Source of the DNA: Pseudomonadota bacterium
GTDB lineage: Bacteria; Desulfobacterota; JADFVX01
DNA length: 21,196 nt
Direction of reading: 5' to 3'
NCBI GenBank assembly: GCA_015222555.1
Contig: JADFVM010000165.1
Location: forward strand, 1 to 21,196
The notes beneath the pieces are model-generated. The model had not been told where the DNA came from, searched no databases, and saw nothing but the letters and a program-made list of their open reading frames with translations. The position numbers and the translations under genes were made by a program. Below, piece after piece: positions 14,698 to 21,196 of the stretch (positions within the stretch are counted from its first letter, which is position 1; each line of letters opens with the position of its first letter).

Positions 14698-15093
14698 CTA
14701 CTCAATACTGTCCAATATGTTTTTAAAACAGAGCGCTGTCGCCGTATCGCCTGAGATCTCCAGCTTTCTGGAAAAAAATACTGTGTCGGGATCAACCTTC
14801 CGTGTCATGAGACCCATTAAAATAGAAAATTCACCCTTCATAGTCACGTTGGGAGGATCGGGATGATGCAGTTTGACCTTGATAGCATTATCCTTGATAT
14901 GAAGGTAAAACTGTTGTTCTACATCTGTGGCTACAAAGAGGAAATATTTGTCATCTATCTCTTCAAGCCTTTCTTTAAAATCAGGGCTGTTCTCTACCAC
15001 ATGGCCAAGAAAGAGGCCCAGGCCCGCGCCCTGCATCCAGGGAGGGATAACTTTAAGGGGCTTGGTCATAAATTTTATCGCTCTATCATTCAT
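14698..15093 (-). CDS. SCP2 sterol-binding-domain protein (UbiT-like)
   Basis: A 131-aa protein whose C-terminal half is an SCP2 lipid-binding domain: NVTMKGEFSILMGLM, VDPDTVFFSRKLEISGDTATALCFKNILDS. The DPDT.FF.R.L.I.GDT pattern is the one seen in UbiT, an accessory protein of anaerobic ubiquinone synthesis, though a general lipid carrier cannot be excluded and no ubiU/ubiV is nearby. The start is uncertain: ATG 15093 (MNDRAIKFM) is chosen, with ATG 15114 or 15111 possible and no strong Shine-Dalgarno for any. The frame extends to 15183 with an unlikely Cys-rich stretch. First gene of a two-gene unit with the MTH1187-family gene. Confidence 0.75.
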   Translation of the reverse strand: MNDRAIKFMTKPLKVIPPWMQGAGLGLFLGHVVENSPDFKERLEEIDDKYFLFVATDVEQQFYLHIKDNAIKVKLHHPDPPNVTMKGEFSILMGLMTRKVDPDTVFFSRKLEISGDTATALCFKNILDSIE

Positions 15094-15216
15094 AATGATA
15101 AATAGTATCATCATGGATTTATCATGACAACACCTATGTGAAAAAATTACGCATGTAAGTAAGCAACCACACCCAAAGGACATAGTCTTGAATGATCTTA
15201 AAAGTGATTCTTATCG

Positions 15217-15427
15217 TTCCCGTTCAACGCAGCCGAGCGGAGCAGTTGATTGAGGGATAAGGGGACAAACTGTTTGAGCGAAGCGAGTTTTTGTACCCGC
15301 CGAAGGCATCTGCGGGAGTGAGGGAAGCCATAGGCCAAGTTGTGGGCGGCCTTTCTTTTGTTTACTTTTCTTTCACCACTACGGGTATAAAGGCCGGCAA
15401 AGAAAAGTAAGGTTTTTATTGCAAAGC
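15217..15427 (+). repeat. ~210-bp direct repeat, left copy (upstream of ribD)
   Basis: This copy aligns base for base with 16743-16952 with about 14 differences (about 93% identity by eye). It contains an internal inverted repeat, TTACTTTTCTTT (15362-15373) and AAAGAAAAGTAA (15399-15410), and smaller stems near the CAACGCAGCCGAGCGG end. It carries no credible coding frame. It accounts for most of the gap between the SCP2-domain gene and ribD. Confidence 0.9.
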
Positions 15428-15521
15428 CTGTGTACGCTAACCCCGCCTAAAGGACATACTTTGTTAAACATTTTAAGCCCCTTTTTCAACATCTGACAAG
15501 TCCCAGAAAACCCTAAACACC

Positions 15522-15550
15522 TTGTCTTTTCCAGCTATTTGGTATAAAAT
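15522..15550 (+). promoter_or_regulatory. Candidate sigma-70 promoter of the rib operon
   Basis: TTGTCT (15522-15527) and TAAAAT (15545-15550) are spaced 17 bases apart, matching 4/6 and 5/6 consensus positions, with the -10 box 27 bases before the ribD ATG. A TATAAA overlaps the -10 box. There is no FMN-riboswitch-like sequence between the repeat and ribD, so control would be at the promoter or constitutive. Confidence 0.4.
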
Positions 15551-15576
15551 TCATCATTTGCTGTAGAGGCCCATTG

Positions 15577-16689
15577 ATGCAAAGTGAAGTGAATGCCGAA
15601 AATTATATTAAACGGGCCTTAAGGCTGGCAGCGAAAGGCCTGGGTAAAACCTCTCCCAACCCCATGGTGGGCGCTGTCATAGTAAAAAACGGGACAATTG
15701 TTGGTGAGGGTTATCATAAGAAGGCCGGCGAGGCCCATGGAGAGATCAACGCTCTAGCCGCTGCGGGATGTGCGGCAAAAGGCGCAGACCTTTATATCAA
15801 CCTGGAACCATGCAGCCACTTCGGCAGAACGCCTCCCTGTGTTGAGGCTGTTATCAAGGCGGGAATTAAAAGGGTTTTCATCGCTATGAAAGATCCTAAT
15901 CCGCAAGTGGCCGGGCAAGGGATAAAACGCCTCAAAGAGGTTGGAATTGAAGTAAGGGTTGGAATTCTTGAAAAAGAAGCCCGCAGGCTCAACGAAGTCT
16001 TCATAAAGTATATAACTAAGGGTGTGCCCTTTGTTACTTTAAAGGCGGCCACAACCCTGGACGGACATATTGCAACAAAAACAGGCACCTCCAAGTGGAT
16101 TACAGGCGAAAAGTCGAGGCATCATGTCCATCTCATGCGGAGTAGAACCGATGCCATATTAGTGGGAATCAGAACCGTTAATAAAGATGATCCCTCATTA
16201 ACAACAAGGCTCCGCAAAGGAAAAGGGAAAGACCCTGTCCGGATTATTCTGGACGAGAAACTTGAAATATCGCTTAAGGCAAAGGCGCTAAGTTGTGAGT
16301 CTGAAGCCAAGGTAATCATTGCAACGACCCAGTCAGCATCAAAGGACAAGATTGAAAAGCTTGTTAAACTGGGTGTTACCGCATTGGTCTTTGACACTGG
16401 AGACGGGCTTGTTCCATTCAGGCCGCTCCTGAAAAGACTGGGTGAGATGGAAATCAGCTCAGTAATAATTGAAGGGGGCAGTCTCATCAACGCCTCGGCC
16501 CTCAAGGAGGGTGTTGTCGATAAAGTTGCCCTCTATTACGCACCCAAGATTTTAGGCGGCTCGGATTCCGTGAATGTCATTGGCGGTTCAGGCATTGAGT
16601 CACTGTCGGAGGCGATTGCTATTAGGGATATGACCATCAGAAAATTTGGCGAAGACTTTCTTGTGGAAGGGTATATTAATAGGCCGTAG
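15577..16689 (+). CDS. ribD: Bifunctional riboflavin biosynthesis deaminase/reductase
   Basis: A 370-aa RibD carrying both middle steps of riboflavin synthesis: deamination of the pyrimidine ring, then NADPH-dependent reduction of the ribosyl side chain. The N-terminal deaminase has HGEINAL (His54, Glu56) and EPCSHFGRTPPC (Cys79, Cys88) with TSPNPMVGAVIV. The C-terminal reductase begins about residue 148 (PFVTLKAATTLDGHIA) and includes SKWITGE, DAILVGIRTV.DDPSLT and VIIEGGSLINAS. The ATG at 15577 is preferred over the adjacent TTG at 15574 because AGAGG lies seven bases before it. Direct repeats flank the gene on both sides, the right copy separating it from ribE. Intact and normal length. 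Confidence 0.97.
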   Translation: MQSEVNAENYIKRALRLAAKGLGKTSPNPMVGAVIVKNGTIVGEGYHKKAGEAHGEINALAAAGCAAKGADLYINLEPCSHFGRTPPCVEAVIKAGIKRVFIAMKDPNPQVAGQGIKRLKEVGIEVRVGILEKEARRLNEVFIKYITKGVPFVTLKAATTLDGHIATKTGTSKWITGEKSRHHVHLMRSRTDAILVGIRTVNKDDPSLTTRLRKGKGKDPVRIILDEKLEISLKAKALSCESEAKVIIATTQSASKDKIEKLVKLGVTALVFDTGDGLVPFRPLLKRLGEMEISSVIIEGGSLINASALKEGVVDKVALYYAPKILGGSDSVNVIGGSGIESLSEAIAIRDMTIRKFGEDFLVEGYINRP

Positions 16690-16742
16690 ATAAGCATACC
16701 AAAGAATGTGCCTTTGAGCAGTCCTGAAATGATGTGCTATTA

Positions 16743-16952
16743 TTCCCGTTCAACGCAGCCGAGCGGAGCAGTTGACTGAGGAATAAGGGGACAAGCTGTT
16801 TGAGCGAATCGAGTTTTTGTCCCCGCCGAAGGCAACTACGGGAGCGAGGGGAGCCGAAGGCCAAGTTGTGGGCGGCCTTTCTTTTGCTTACTTTTCTTTC
16901 ACCACTACGGGTATAAAGGCCGGCAAAGAAAAGTAAGGTTTTATGGCAAAGC
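16743..16952 (+). repeat. ~210-bp direct repeat, right copy (between ribD and ribE)
   Basis: Second copy of the element at 15217-15427, same orientation. The internal palindrome is perfect here: CTTACTTTTCTTT (16887-16899) and AAAGAAAAGTAAG (16925-16937). It lies within the riboflavin operon and almost fills the 329-bp ribD-ribE gap, so it is probably transcribed. A minus-strand open frame across it is Ser/Arg/Leu-rich and looks spurious. Confidence 0.9.
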
Positions 16953-17018
16953 ATGTTCGATCAGACCTCGCCTATATGACAGGCTTTTTAAGCATTAACT
17001 TGGGGTATATAGCAACAA

Positions 17019-17657
17019 ATGTTTACTGGTATCGTTGAAGGAAAAGGCAAGGTAAAAAGTCTGGGAAATGGAAGCAGTGGCTTCACCGTAACCATTGAAG
17101 CGCCTTTTGACCTCAGCTCTGACAAGGTGGGGGATTCCATTTCAGTCAACGGTATCTGTCTTACGGCAACAAAAATTGAAAAAACAACGTTCAGCGCCGA
17201 TGTATCAAAAGAGACACTGAGTAGAACAAATCTGGGAAAGCTTAAATCAGGATCTGAAGTTAACCTTGAAAGAGCTCTCAAACTGGGAGACAGACTGGGC
17301 GGCCATCTAGTGACGGGACACATCGATGGACCGGGCACGGTTAAAAAAATAGAAAAGAGGGGTGAGTCTCTCTATATTGAGATTGCCCTCGAAGAGAAAG
17401 AACTTAAATATATTGTAAAAAAAGGCTCTGTTACCGTTGACGGCATCAGCCTCACCGTGAATAGTGTGGGCAATGATTTTTTTACGCTCAATATTATTCC
17501 CCATACGCTTGAGTTGACCACACTGGGAGAGATCAAGCCGGGCAGTCAGGTAAATATAGAAACGGATATTATAGGAAAATATGTGGAGAAGTTGATTCCT
17601 GGCGAAAATGCTGAAAAAGTCACCATGGACCTTCTTCAAAAAAGTGGATTTGCTTAA
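17019..17657 (+). CDS. ribE: Riboflavin synthase, alpha subunit type
   Basis: A 212-aa riboflavin synthase that dismutates two 6,7-dimethyl-8-ribityllumazines into riboflavin and the pyrimidine. Two similar beta-barrel halves are visible: the first from MFTGIVEGKGKV with VGDSISVNGICLTAT and GDRLGGHLVTGHIDG, the second from KGSVTVDGISLTVN. The C-terminal helix IETDIIGKYVEKL is typical. The start MFTGIVE is canonical, though its Shine-Dalgarno (TGGGG) is weak and distant. It is the first gene after the intra-operon repeat, 20 bp before ribBA. It may rely on read-through from ribD or on a promoter in or near the repeat. Confidence 0.97.
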   Translation: MFTGIVEGKGKVKSLGNGSSGFTVTIEAPFDLSSDKVGDSISVNGICLTATKIEKTTFSADVSKETLSRTNLGKLKSGSEVNLERALKLGDRLGGHLVTGHIDGPGTVKKIEKRGESLYIEIALEEKELKYIVKKGSVTVDGISLTVNSVGNDFFTLNIIPHTLELTTLGEIKPGSQVNIETDIIGKYVEKLIPGENAEKVTMDLLQKSGFA

Positions 17658-17677
17658 TCTGAATAAAGGAGAACAAC

Positions 17678-18883
17678 ATGCCTTCCATAGCTAAAATAGA
17701 AGATGCCCTCGAAGACCTTCGACAGGGCAAGATGCTCATCCTCGTTGATGAAGCAGACAGAGAAAATGAAGGTGATGTTATCATTGCTGCTGAAAAAGTT
17801 ACACCTGAAGCGATCAACTTTATGGCCCGCTTCGGCAGAGGACTCATCTGTCTGTCCCTGACAGAAAAAAAGGCCGATGAACTCGAGCTTCCCCTCATGG
17901 TGTCTGACAACACCTCAAACTTCAAGACAGCCTTTACGGTATCCATCGAGGCCAAACGCGGTGTCACAACGGGGATATCGGCTGCCGACAGGGCAACGAC
18001 GATTCTTACCGCCATCGCTGACGATGCCAAGGCCGAAGATCTTTCAAAACCGGGACACATTTTTCCCCTCAGGGCAAAAGCAGGCGGCGTGCTGGTAAGA
18101 GCGGGGCAGACGGAAGGGTCTGTGGATCTCGCACGATGTGCCGGACTCAAACCGGCCGGCGTTATCTGCGAGATAATGAATGACGACGGGACGATGGCCA
18201 GAATGCCCGACCTTGAAAAGTTTGCCAAGGAGCACGGCCTCAAGATCGTAACAACAACGGACGTCATCAAGTATAGAATGTTCAAGGAAATCCTTGTCCA
18301 GCGGGCCGCTGAGACTCATATGCCCACATTTTACGGTGGCGATTTCAAGGCTATTGCCTATGAAAACCAGGTTGATGTCCATGAGCACCTTGCACTGGTT
18401 AAAGGAGAGATCAATCCCGACGAAGCGATGCTGGTGAGAGTCCATTCAGAATGTCTCACAGGCGATGTTTTTGGCTCATTAAGGTGTGACTGCGGGCCAC
18501 AACTGCAAGCTGCAATGAAGATGATCCAGGATGAAGGAAAGGGAATCATCGTTTATATGCATCAGGAGGGACGAGGTATCGGACTGGCCAACAAGCTAAA
18601 AGCCTATGCCCTTCAGGATGAGGGAAAGGATACGGTAGAGGCCAATGAGGCGCTGGGTTTCAAATCCGACCTCAGGGATTACGGTCTTGGTGCCCAGATT
18701 CTTGTTGACCTGGGTGTAAAAAAGATTAAGCTCATGACCAACAATCCGAAAAAGATCGTCGGGCTGAATGGTTACGGTCTTGAAGTTGTTGAGAGGGTGC
18801 CCATTCAGATGGTCCCCACAAAGAATAATGTAAAGTATCTTGAAACCAAAAGAAAGAAAATGGGTCATCTTTTAAACCTCTAA
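17678..18883 (+). CDS. ribBA: Bifunctional 3,4-DHBP synthase / GTP cyclohydrolase II
   Basis: A 401-aa RibBA supplying both precursors of lumazine. The N-terminal half (about 1-205) is dihydroxybutanone phosphate synthase: DEADRENEGDVIIAAE, RFGRGLICLSL, TGISAADRATT and PAGVICEIMNDDGTMAR. The C-terminal half is GTP cyclohydrolase II with the zinc cysteines in HSECLTGDVFGSLRCDCG, the HQEGRGIGLANK loop, and the DLRDYGLGAQIL and TNNPKK segments. Both domains keep their catalytic residues as far as can be seen, so neither half appears degenerate. AAAGGAG precedes the ATG. It lies in the operon ribE-ribBA-ribH. Confidence 0.97.
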   Translation: MPSIAKIEDALEDLRQGKMLILVDEADRENEGDVIIAAEKVTPEAINFMARFGRGLICLSLTEKKADELELPLMVSDNTSNFKTAFTVSIEAKRGVTTGISAADRATTILTAIADDAKAEDLSKPGHIFPLRAKAGGVLVRAGQTEGSVDLARCAGLKPAGVICEIMNDDGTMARMPDLEKFAKEHGLKIVTTTDVIKYRMFKEILVQRAAETHMPTFYGGDFKAIAYENQVDVHEHLALVKGEINPDEAMLVRVHSECLTGDVFGSLRCDCGPQLQAAMKMIQDEGKGIIVYMHQEGRGIGLANKLKAYALQDEGKDTVEANEALGFKSDLRDYGLGAQILVDLGVKKIKLMTNNPKKIVGLNGYGLEVVERVPIQMVPTKNNVKYLETKRKKMGHLLNL

Positions 18884-18909
18884 ATGGAGGAAAACAAAAG
18901 GAGGATTAG

Positions 18910-19374
18910 ATGGTAAAATCTGTGGAAGGAAATTTAAATGCCAAAGGCCTTAAAATAGCAATCGTATTGAGCAGGTTTAATGGTTTTATTGGTGAACGAC
19001 TTCTTGAAGGCGCCCTCGATGCCATTAAAAGGCATGATGGCGATGAAAAAGCGGTACAGGTAGCAAGAGTACCGGGAGCCTTTGAAATCCCGCTCATATC
19101 AAAAAAACTGGCTGAGAAGAAAAAGTTTGATGCCATAATCTGTCTCGGCGCAGTTATTCGAGGAGATACGCCTCACTTTGACTATGTTGCCTCTGAAGTC
19201 TCCAAGGGAGTCGCTCAGGTTTCTCTTGAAACAGGTATTCCCGTCTCCTTTGGCGTTATCACAACAGACAATCTGGAGCAAGCCATAGAAAGGGCCGGAA
19301 CAAAAGCAGGCAACAAAGGCTTTGAGGCGGCCACATCTGCCATTGAAATGGCCAACCTCATCAAGGAAATCTGA
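18910..19374 (+). CDS. ribH: 6,7-dimethyl-8-ribityllumazine synthase
   Basis: A 154-aa lumazine synthase, which condenses the RibBA butanone phosphate with the RibD pyrimidine; RibE uses the product. Motifs are IVLSRFNGFIGERLLEGA near the N-terminus, RVPGAFEIPL, and CLGAVIRGDTPHFDYVASE with the catalytic-site His and the phosphate-binding region GVAQVSLETGIPVSFGVITT. Such proteins form pentamers or icosahedral 60-mers. The ATG follows AAAAGGAGGATTAG, an excellent Shine-Dalgarno. It is 26 bp after ribBA and four bases before nusB. Normal length, intact. Confidence 0.97.
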   Translation: MVKSVEGNLNAKGLKIAIVLSRFNGFIGERLLEGALDAIKRHDGDEKAVQVARVPGAFEIPLISKKLAEKKKFDAIICLGAVIRGDTPHFDYVASEVSKGVAQVSLETGIPVSFGVITTDNLEQAIERAGTKAGNKGFEAATSAIEMANLIKEI

Positions 19375-19378
19375 ACCC

Positions 19379-19822
19379 ATGGGAGCACGACACCGGGGCA
19401 GAGAAATAGCCCTTCAAATTCTTTATCAGGTTGATGTCACCGGTCATCCTCCGGATGCCGCACTGGAACTCTTTAAACATAACTTTGATGTAAAAAAAGA
19501 TTCCTGGGATTTTGCCGAGGGATTAGCGAGAGGTATATTCGAATATGTTGCTGACATTGATACCTTGATAGAAAACCAGTCCGAACACTGGAAGCTTAGC
19601 AGAATGACTGTAACGGACAGAAACATCCTTCGCCTGGCGGTTTATGAACTTCGATATAGAGAGGACATACCCTCTAAAGTAACCCTCAATGAGGCGATTG
19701 AACTCGGCAAAAAATATGGCACTGAAGATTCAGGCGCCTTTATCAATGGCATACTGGACAGAGTGTATAGAAACTGGCAGGGTGACAAAAAGACAAAAAG
19801 AGCCCCACTGGCAGAGGATTAA
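19379..19822 (+). CDS. nusB: Transcription antitermination protein NusB
   Basis: A 147-aa all-helical NusB, which with NusE (S10) binds BoxA RNA and promotes antitermination in rRNA operons. Matching segments are GARHRGREIALQILYQVDVT at the N-terminus, WKLSRMTVTDRNILRLAVYEL and PSKVTLNEAIELGKKYGTEDSGAFINGILD. The start is the ATG at 19379, four bases past the ribH stop; a longer frame from 19322 would overlap ribH and does not fit the family. The ribH-nusB arrangement is common in bacteria. The C-terminal tail is Lys-rich and family-specific only loosely. Confidence 0.96.
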   Translation: MGARHRGREIALQILYQVDVTGHPPDAALELFKHNFDVKKDSWDFAEGLARGIFEYVADIDTLIENQSEHWKLSRMTVTDRNILRLAVYELRYREDIPSKVTLNEAIELGKKYGTEDSGAFINGILDRVYRNWQGDKKTKRAPLAED

Positions 19823-19830
19823 GGTCCTTT

Positions 19831-20334
19831 ATGAAATTCAAAGTATCGTCAAAAGATGTGGACAAGTTTGAAACAGACGCCGTTGTTCTCCTTTTTTTTA
19901 GCGATGAAAAGCCGCTTAAAGGTGCATCAGGCCTTGTAGACTGGCGGATGAACGGCAGCATCTCAAAACTGCTGGAATCAGAGATGGTAAGCGGTGACAA
20001 AGGTGAGACCACACTCGTTGTACCTCAAGGCAGAATAAAGGGTGGTAAAATCATGATGGTCGGTTTGGGAGACTCTTCACGCTTTAAAGCAAGAGACCTT
20101 GAAAATATCGCCCCTGTCATTGTGGAAAAGCTGGTCCATATAGATGCAAAAAAGGTCATCATTGCCATTCCACTCAAAAAGCTTTCTTCAATCAAATCAG
20201 GGAAGACAGTCTCTTCATTGATGAAGGGGATGAAAAAATCAGATAAGGAAGGTGCTAAGCTCCAGGCCACACTGATCGTTGAGGATGAAGATATTGAAAC
20301 GGTGAAAGAGATTCTCAAGGAATCAGCACTATAA
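19831..20334 (+). CDS. Stand-alone M17 aminopeptidase N-terminal-domain protein
   Basis: A 167-aa protein resembling only the N-terminal, macro-like domain of leucyl aminopeptidases (Peptidase_M17_N): TDAVVLLFFSDEKPLKGASGLVD, NGSISKLLE, GETTLVVPQGRI and KIMMVGLGD. The metal-binding catalytic domain of PepA is absent, and the frame closes normally, so it is not a visible truncation. PepA's N-terminal domain mediates hexamer contacts and DNA binding in E. coli, so a binding or regulatory role is possible but unproven. It follows nusB by eight bases and is probably the operon's last gene. Its stop is two bases from the stop of the convergent DUF190 gene, leaving no room for a separate terminator. 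Confidence 0.75.
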   Translation: MKFKVSSKDVDKFETDAVVLLFFSDEKPLKGASGLVDWRMNGSISKLLESEMVSGDKGETTLVVPQGRIKGGKIMMVGLGDSSRFKARDLENIAPVIVEKLVHIDAKKVIIAIPLKKLSSIKSGKTVSSLMKGMKKSDKEGAKLQATLIVEDEDIETVKEILKESAL

Positions 20335-20336
20335 AA

Positions 20337-20675
20337 TTAAGCGTTATTCCCCTCCCTGTCCTGTCGAAAAACCTCAATATTTTCTAAGGTAATCAGACCT
20401 CCATCAAGCATATCATCAATGGCCGGCAGGATTGCTTCAATCTTTTCTTCAGAATCGACGATCTCTACCACCAGGGGCAGGTCACCTGAAAGTCTCAAAA
20501 CTCTTCCCGTATGCAGCTTGTTATGTAAACCATAGCCGGCGATGCCCCGAATGGCGGTTGAGCCTTTAATACCTTTTTCTCTGCATAAATTGATTATTGC
20601 CATATAGAGCGGTTCATTTTTCCACTTGCCGGACTCACTGATAAATATTCTTACTAGCTTCTGGTTTTCAATCAT
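20337..20675 (-). CDS. DUF190-family protein
   Basis: A 112-aa small cytosolic protein of the DUF190 family, with a likely ferredoxin-like or PII-like fold: MIENQKLVRIFISESGKWKN, YMAIINLCREKGIKGSTAIRGIAGYG and LPLVVEIVDSEEKI. DUF190 genes often sit beside crcB, as here, 20 bp downstream in the same direction, suggesting an auxiliary or regulatory part in fluoride export. The start is the ATG at 20675, six bases after AGGTGA; a GTG at 20681 would overlap that Shine-Dalgarno. The stop is two bases from the stop of the M17-domain gene on the other strand. Confidence 0.88.
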   Translation of the reverse strand: MIENQKLVRIFISESGKWKNEPLYMAIINLCREKGIKGSTAIRGIAGYGLHNKLHTGRVLRLSGDLPLVVEIVDSEEKIEAILPAIDDMLDGGLITLENIEVFRQDREGNNA

Positions 20676-20695
20676 GATCACTCACCTGTATATCA

Positions 20696-21070
20696 TCAAA
20701 AGGTTTTTGCCAGCGCAATGCCTGCAATGACGGCGGCAAGACTTAAAATAATGTTCACTGCAACATTGACAATGGAGAGAATATAGCTACCTTCATAAAT
20801 CAAATTATAGGTCTCAAGGCTGAATGTTGAAAACGTTGTCAGGGAACCTAAAAAGCCGACGGTAATTGCAACTCTTAATTCGGGAGAGAGCACGGCCCTG
20901 TCGAGAGTAAGGGTATAAATAAAGCCGAGGATTAATGATCCCAGGACATTAACAGCTAAGGTCCCGTAGGGAAACTTACTGCCACAAAGCGCATAAACCC
21001 ATCCGGAGATATAATAGCGTGATAAGGCGCCTAAAAAACCCGCAAAACCTATAGAAAGGATATTCAGCAA
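20696..21070 (-). CDS. crcB: Fluoride channel CrcB/Fluc
   Basis: A 124-aa Fluc membrane protein that exports fluoride as a dual-topology dimer. Four hydrophobic helices carry the typical motifs GFLGALSRYY, PYGTLAVNVLGSLILG and GFLGSLTTFSTFSLE, the last lining the pore and including the sodium-site region. The frame begins at TTG 21070 with GAG six bases upstream; no in-frame ATG gives a correct N-terminus. Immediately upstream lies dispersed-repeat copy B, so any promoter is either inside that element or further upstream, off the window. I do not see a fluoride riboswitch in the 126 bases available. Confidence 0.93.
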   Translation of the reverse strand: MLNILSIGFAGFLGALSRYYISGWVYALCGSKFPYGTLAVNVLGSLILGFIYTLTLDRAVLSPELRVAITVGFLGSLTTFSTFSLETYNLIYEGSYILSIVNVAVNIILSLAAVIAGIALAKTF

Positions 21071-21090
21071 GAAATTCTCAGTTTAAAAAT

Positions 21091-21166
21091 AGTAATGCTC
21101 CCCGCCTGCAAGGCGTGGTATCTGTTATTCAAAGCCATCTCCTCCCCCTTGAGGGGGGAGGATTAA
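21091..21166 (-). repeat. Dispersed repeat, copy B
   Basis: The reverse complement of this stretch matches copy A (2351-2430) over several long blocks in the same order: ATCCTCCCCC, GGAGGAGATG, TTTGAATAACAGAT and GGCGGGGAGCAT. It contains a CTCCCCC-TTGA-GGGGGGAG stem. It lies 21 bp upstream of the crcB start, in the leader region of the fluoride cassette. Confidence 0.8.
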
Positions 21167-21196
21167 GGAGGGGGTGAATTCAAGCTTCGCAGGCAT

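Noticed and set aside
14345..14866. Plus-strand 173-aa frame
   Set aside because: It runs opposite the MTH1187-family and SCP2-domain genes, both of which have recognisable families and a good Shine-Dalgarno; its own product resembles nothing.
15428..15576. FMN riboswitch ahead of ribD
   Set aside because: None of the conserved RFN-element blocks is visible between the repeat and the ribD start.
16676..16954. Minus-strand 92-aa frame across the right repeat
   Set aside because: It is the antisense of a non-coding repeat; low complexity and no start signal. The other copy does not keep the same full frame.
21071..21196. Fluoride riboswitch upstream of crcB
   Set aside because: The available leader is mostly a dispersed repeat, and I cannot see the conserved fluoride-riboswitch core. 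It may lie beyond the window edge.
1..21196. CRISPR array, tRNA, rRNA, phage or transposase genes
   Set aside because: No regularly spaced direct repeats, cloverleaf, rRNA segments, integrase, transposase or defence-gene motif was seen on either strand. All repeats found are scattered palindromic units.

Overview
The window is a stretch of bacterial chromosome made mostly of conserved metabolic and housekeeping genes. Its genes are a class II (B12-dependent) ribonucleotide reductase, a ThyA/FolA thymidylate pair, an SMC condensin ATPase, a clustered riboflavin operon ending in nusB, a TatA/B subunit, a CrcB/DUF190 fluoride cassette, two 6-pyruvoyl-tetrahydropterin-synthase-like proteins and a secreted MsrA-MsrB fusion. 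Gene order (ribD-ribE-ribBA-ribH-nusB), protein style and moderate GC fit a Gram-negative, deltaproteobacteria-like organism (Desulfobacterota or a relative). That placement is inference; there is no rRNA or other decisive marker here.

Left part (1-7540). A threonine-dehydrogenase-like epimerase on the minus strand has a strong ribosome binding site just past its stop, so another minus-strand gene starts off the left edge. Divergent to it is msrAB, with two plausible starts (secreted and cytosolic). Next come thyA-folA on the minus strand, overlapping as TGATG, and divergently a small membrane protein followed by an HD-domain phosphohydrolase. A minus-strand group then runs: possible 51-aa Cys-rich ORF, WbuC-like cupin, nrdJ, YaiI/YqxD protein.

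Middle (7805-15100). smc (1178 aa) is followed by a lone roadblock/LC7 protein, the overlapping tandem PTPS-like pair, a TatA/B protein overlapping a nucleoside-deaminase-like gene, and convergently an SCP2-domain/MTH1187-family pair.

Right part (15200-21196). ribD is bracketed by two ~210-bp direct repeats about 93% identical. The right copy splits ribD from ribE-ribBA-ribH-nusB and a stand-alone M17 aminopeptidase N-terminal-domain gene. The operon supplies all enzymatic steps from GTP and ribulose-5-phosphate to riboflavin except the dedicated phosphatase. crcB-DUF190 closes the window on the opposite strand.

The most distinctive feature is in the gaps. Most intergenic regions over about 150 bp hold palindromic dispersed repeats of at least six types. 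One has donated the C-terminal codons and stop of the YaiI gene, and the edge of another supplies a Shine-Dalgarno sequence upstream of nrdJ. I found no CRISPR array, prophage, transposase or defence island, and no convincing new multi-gene system.
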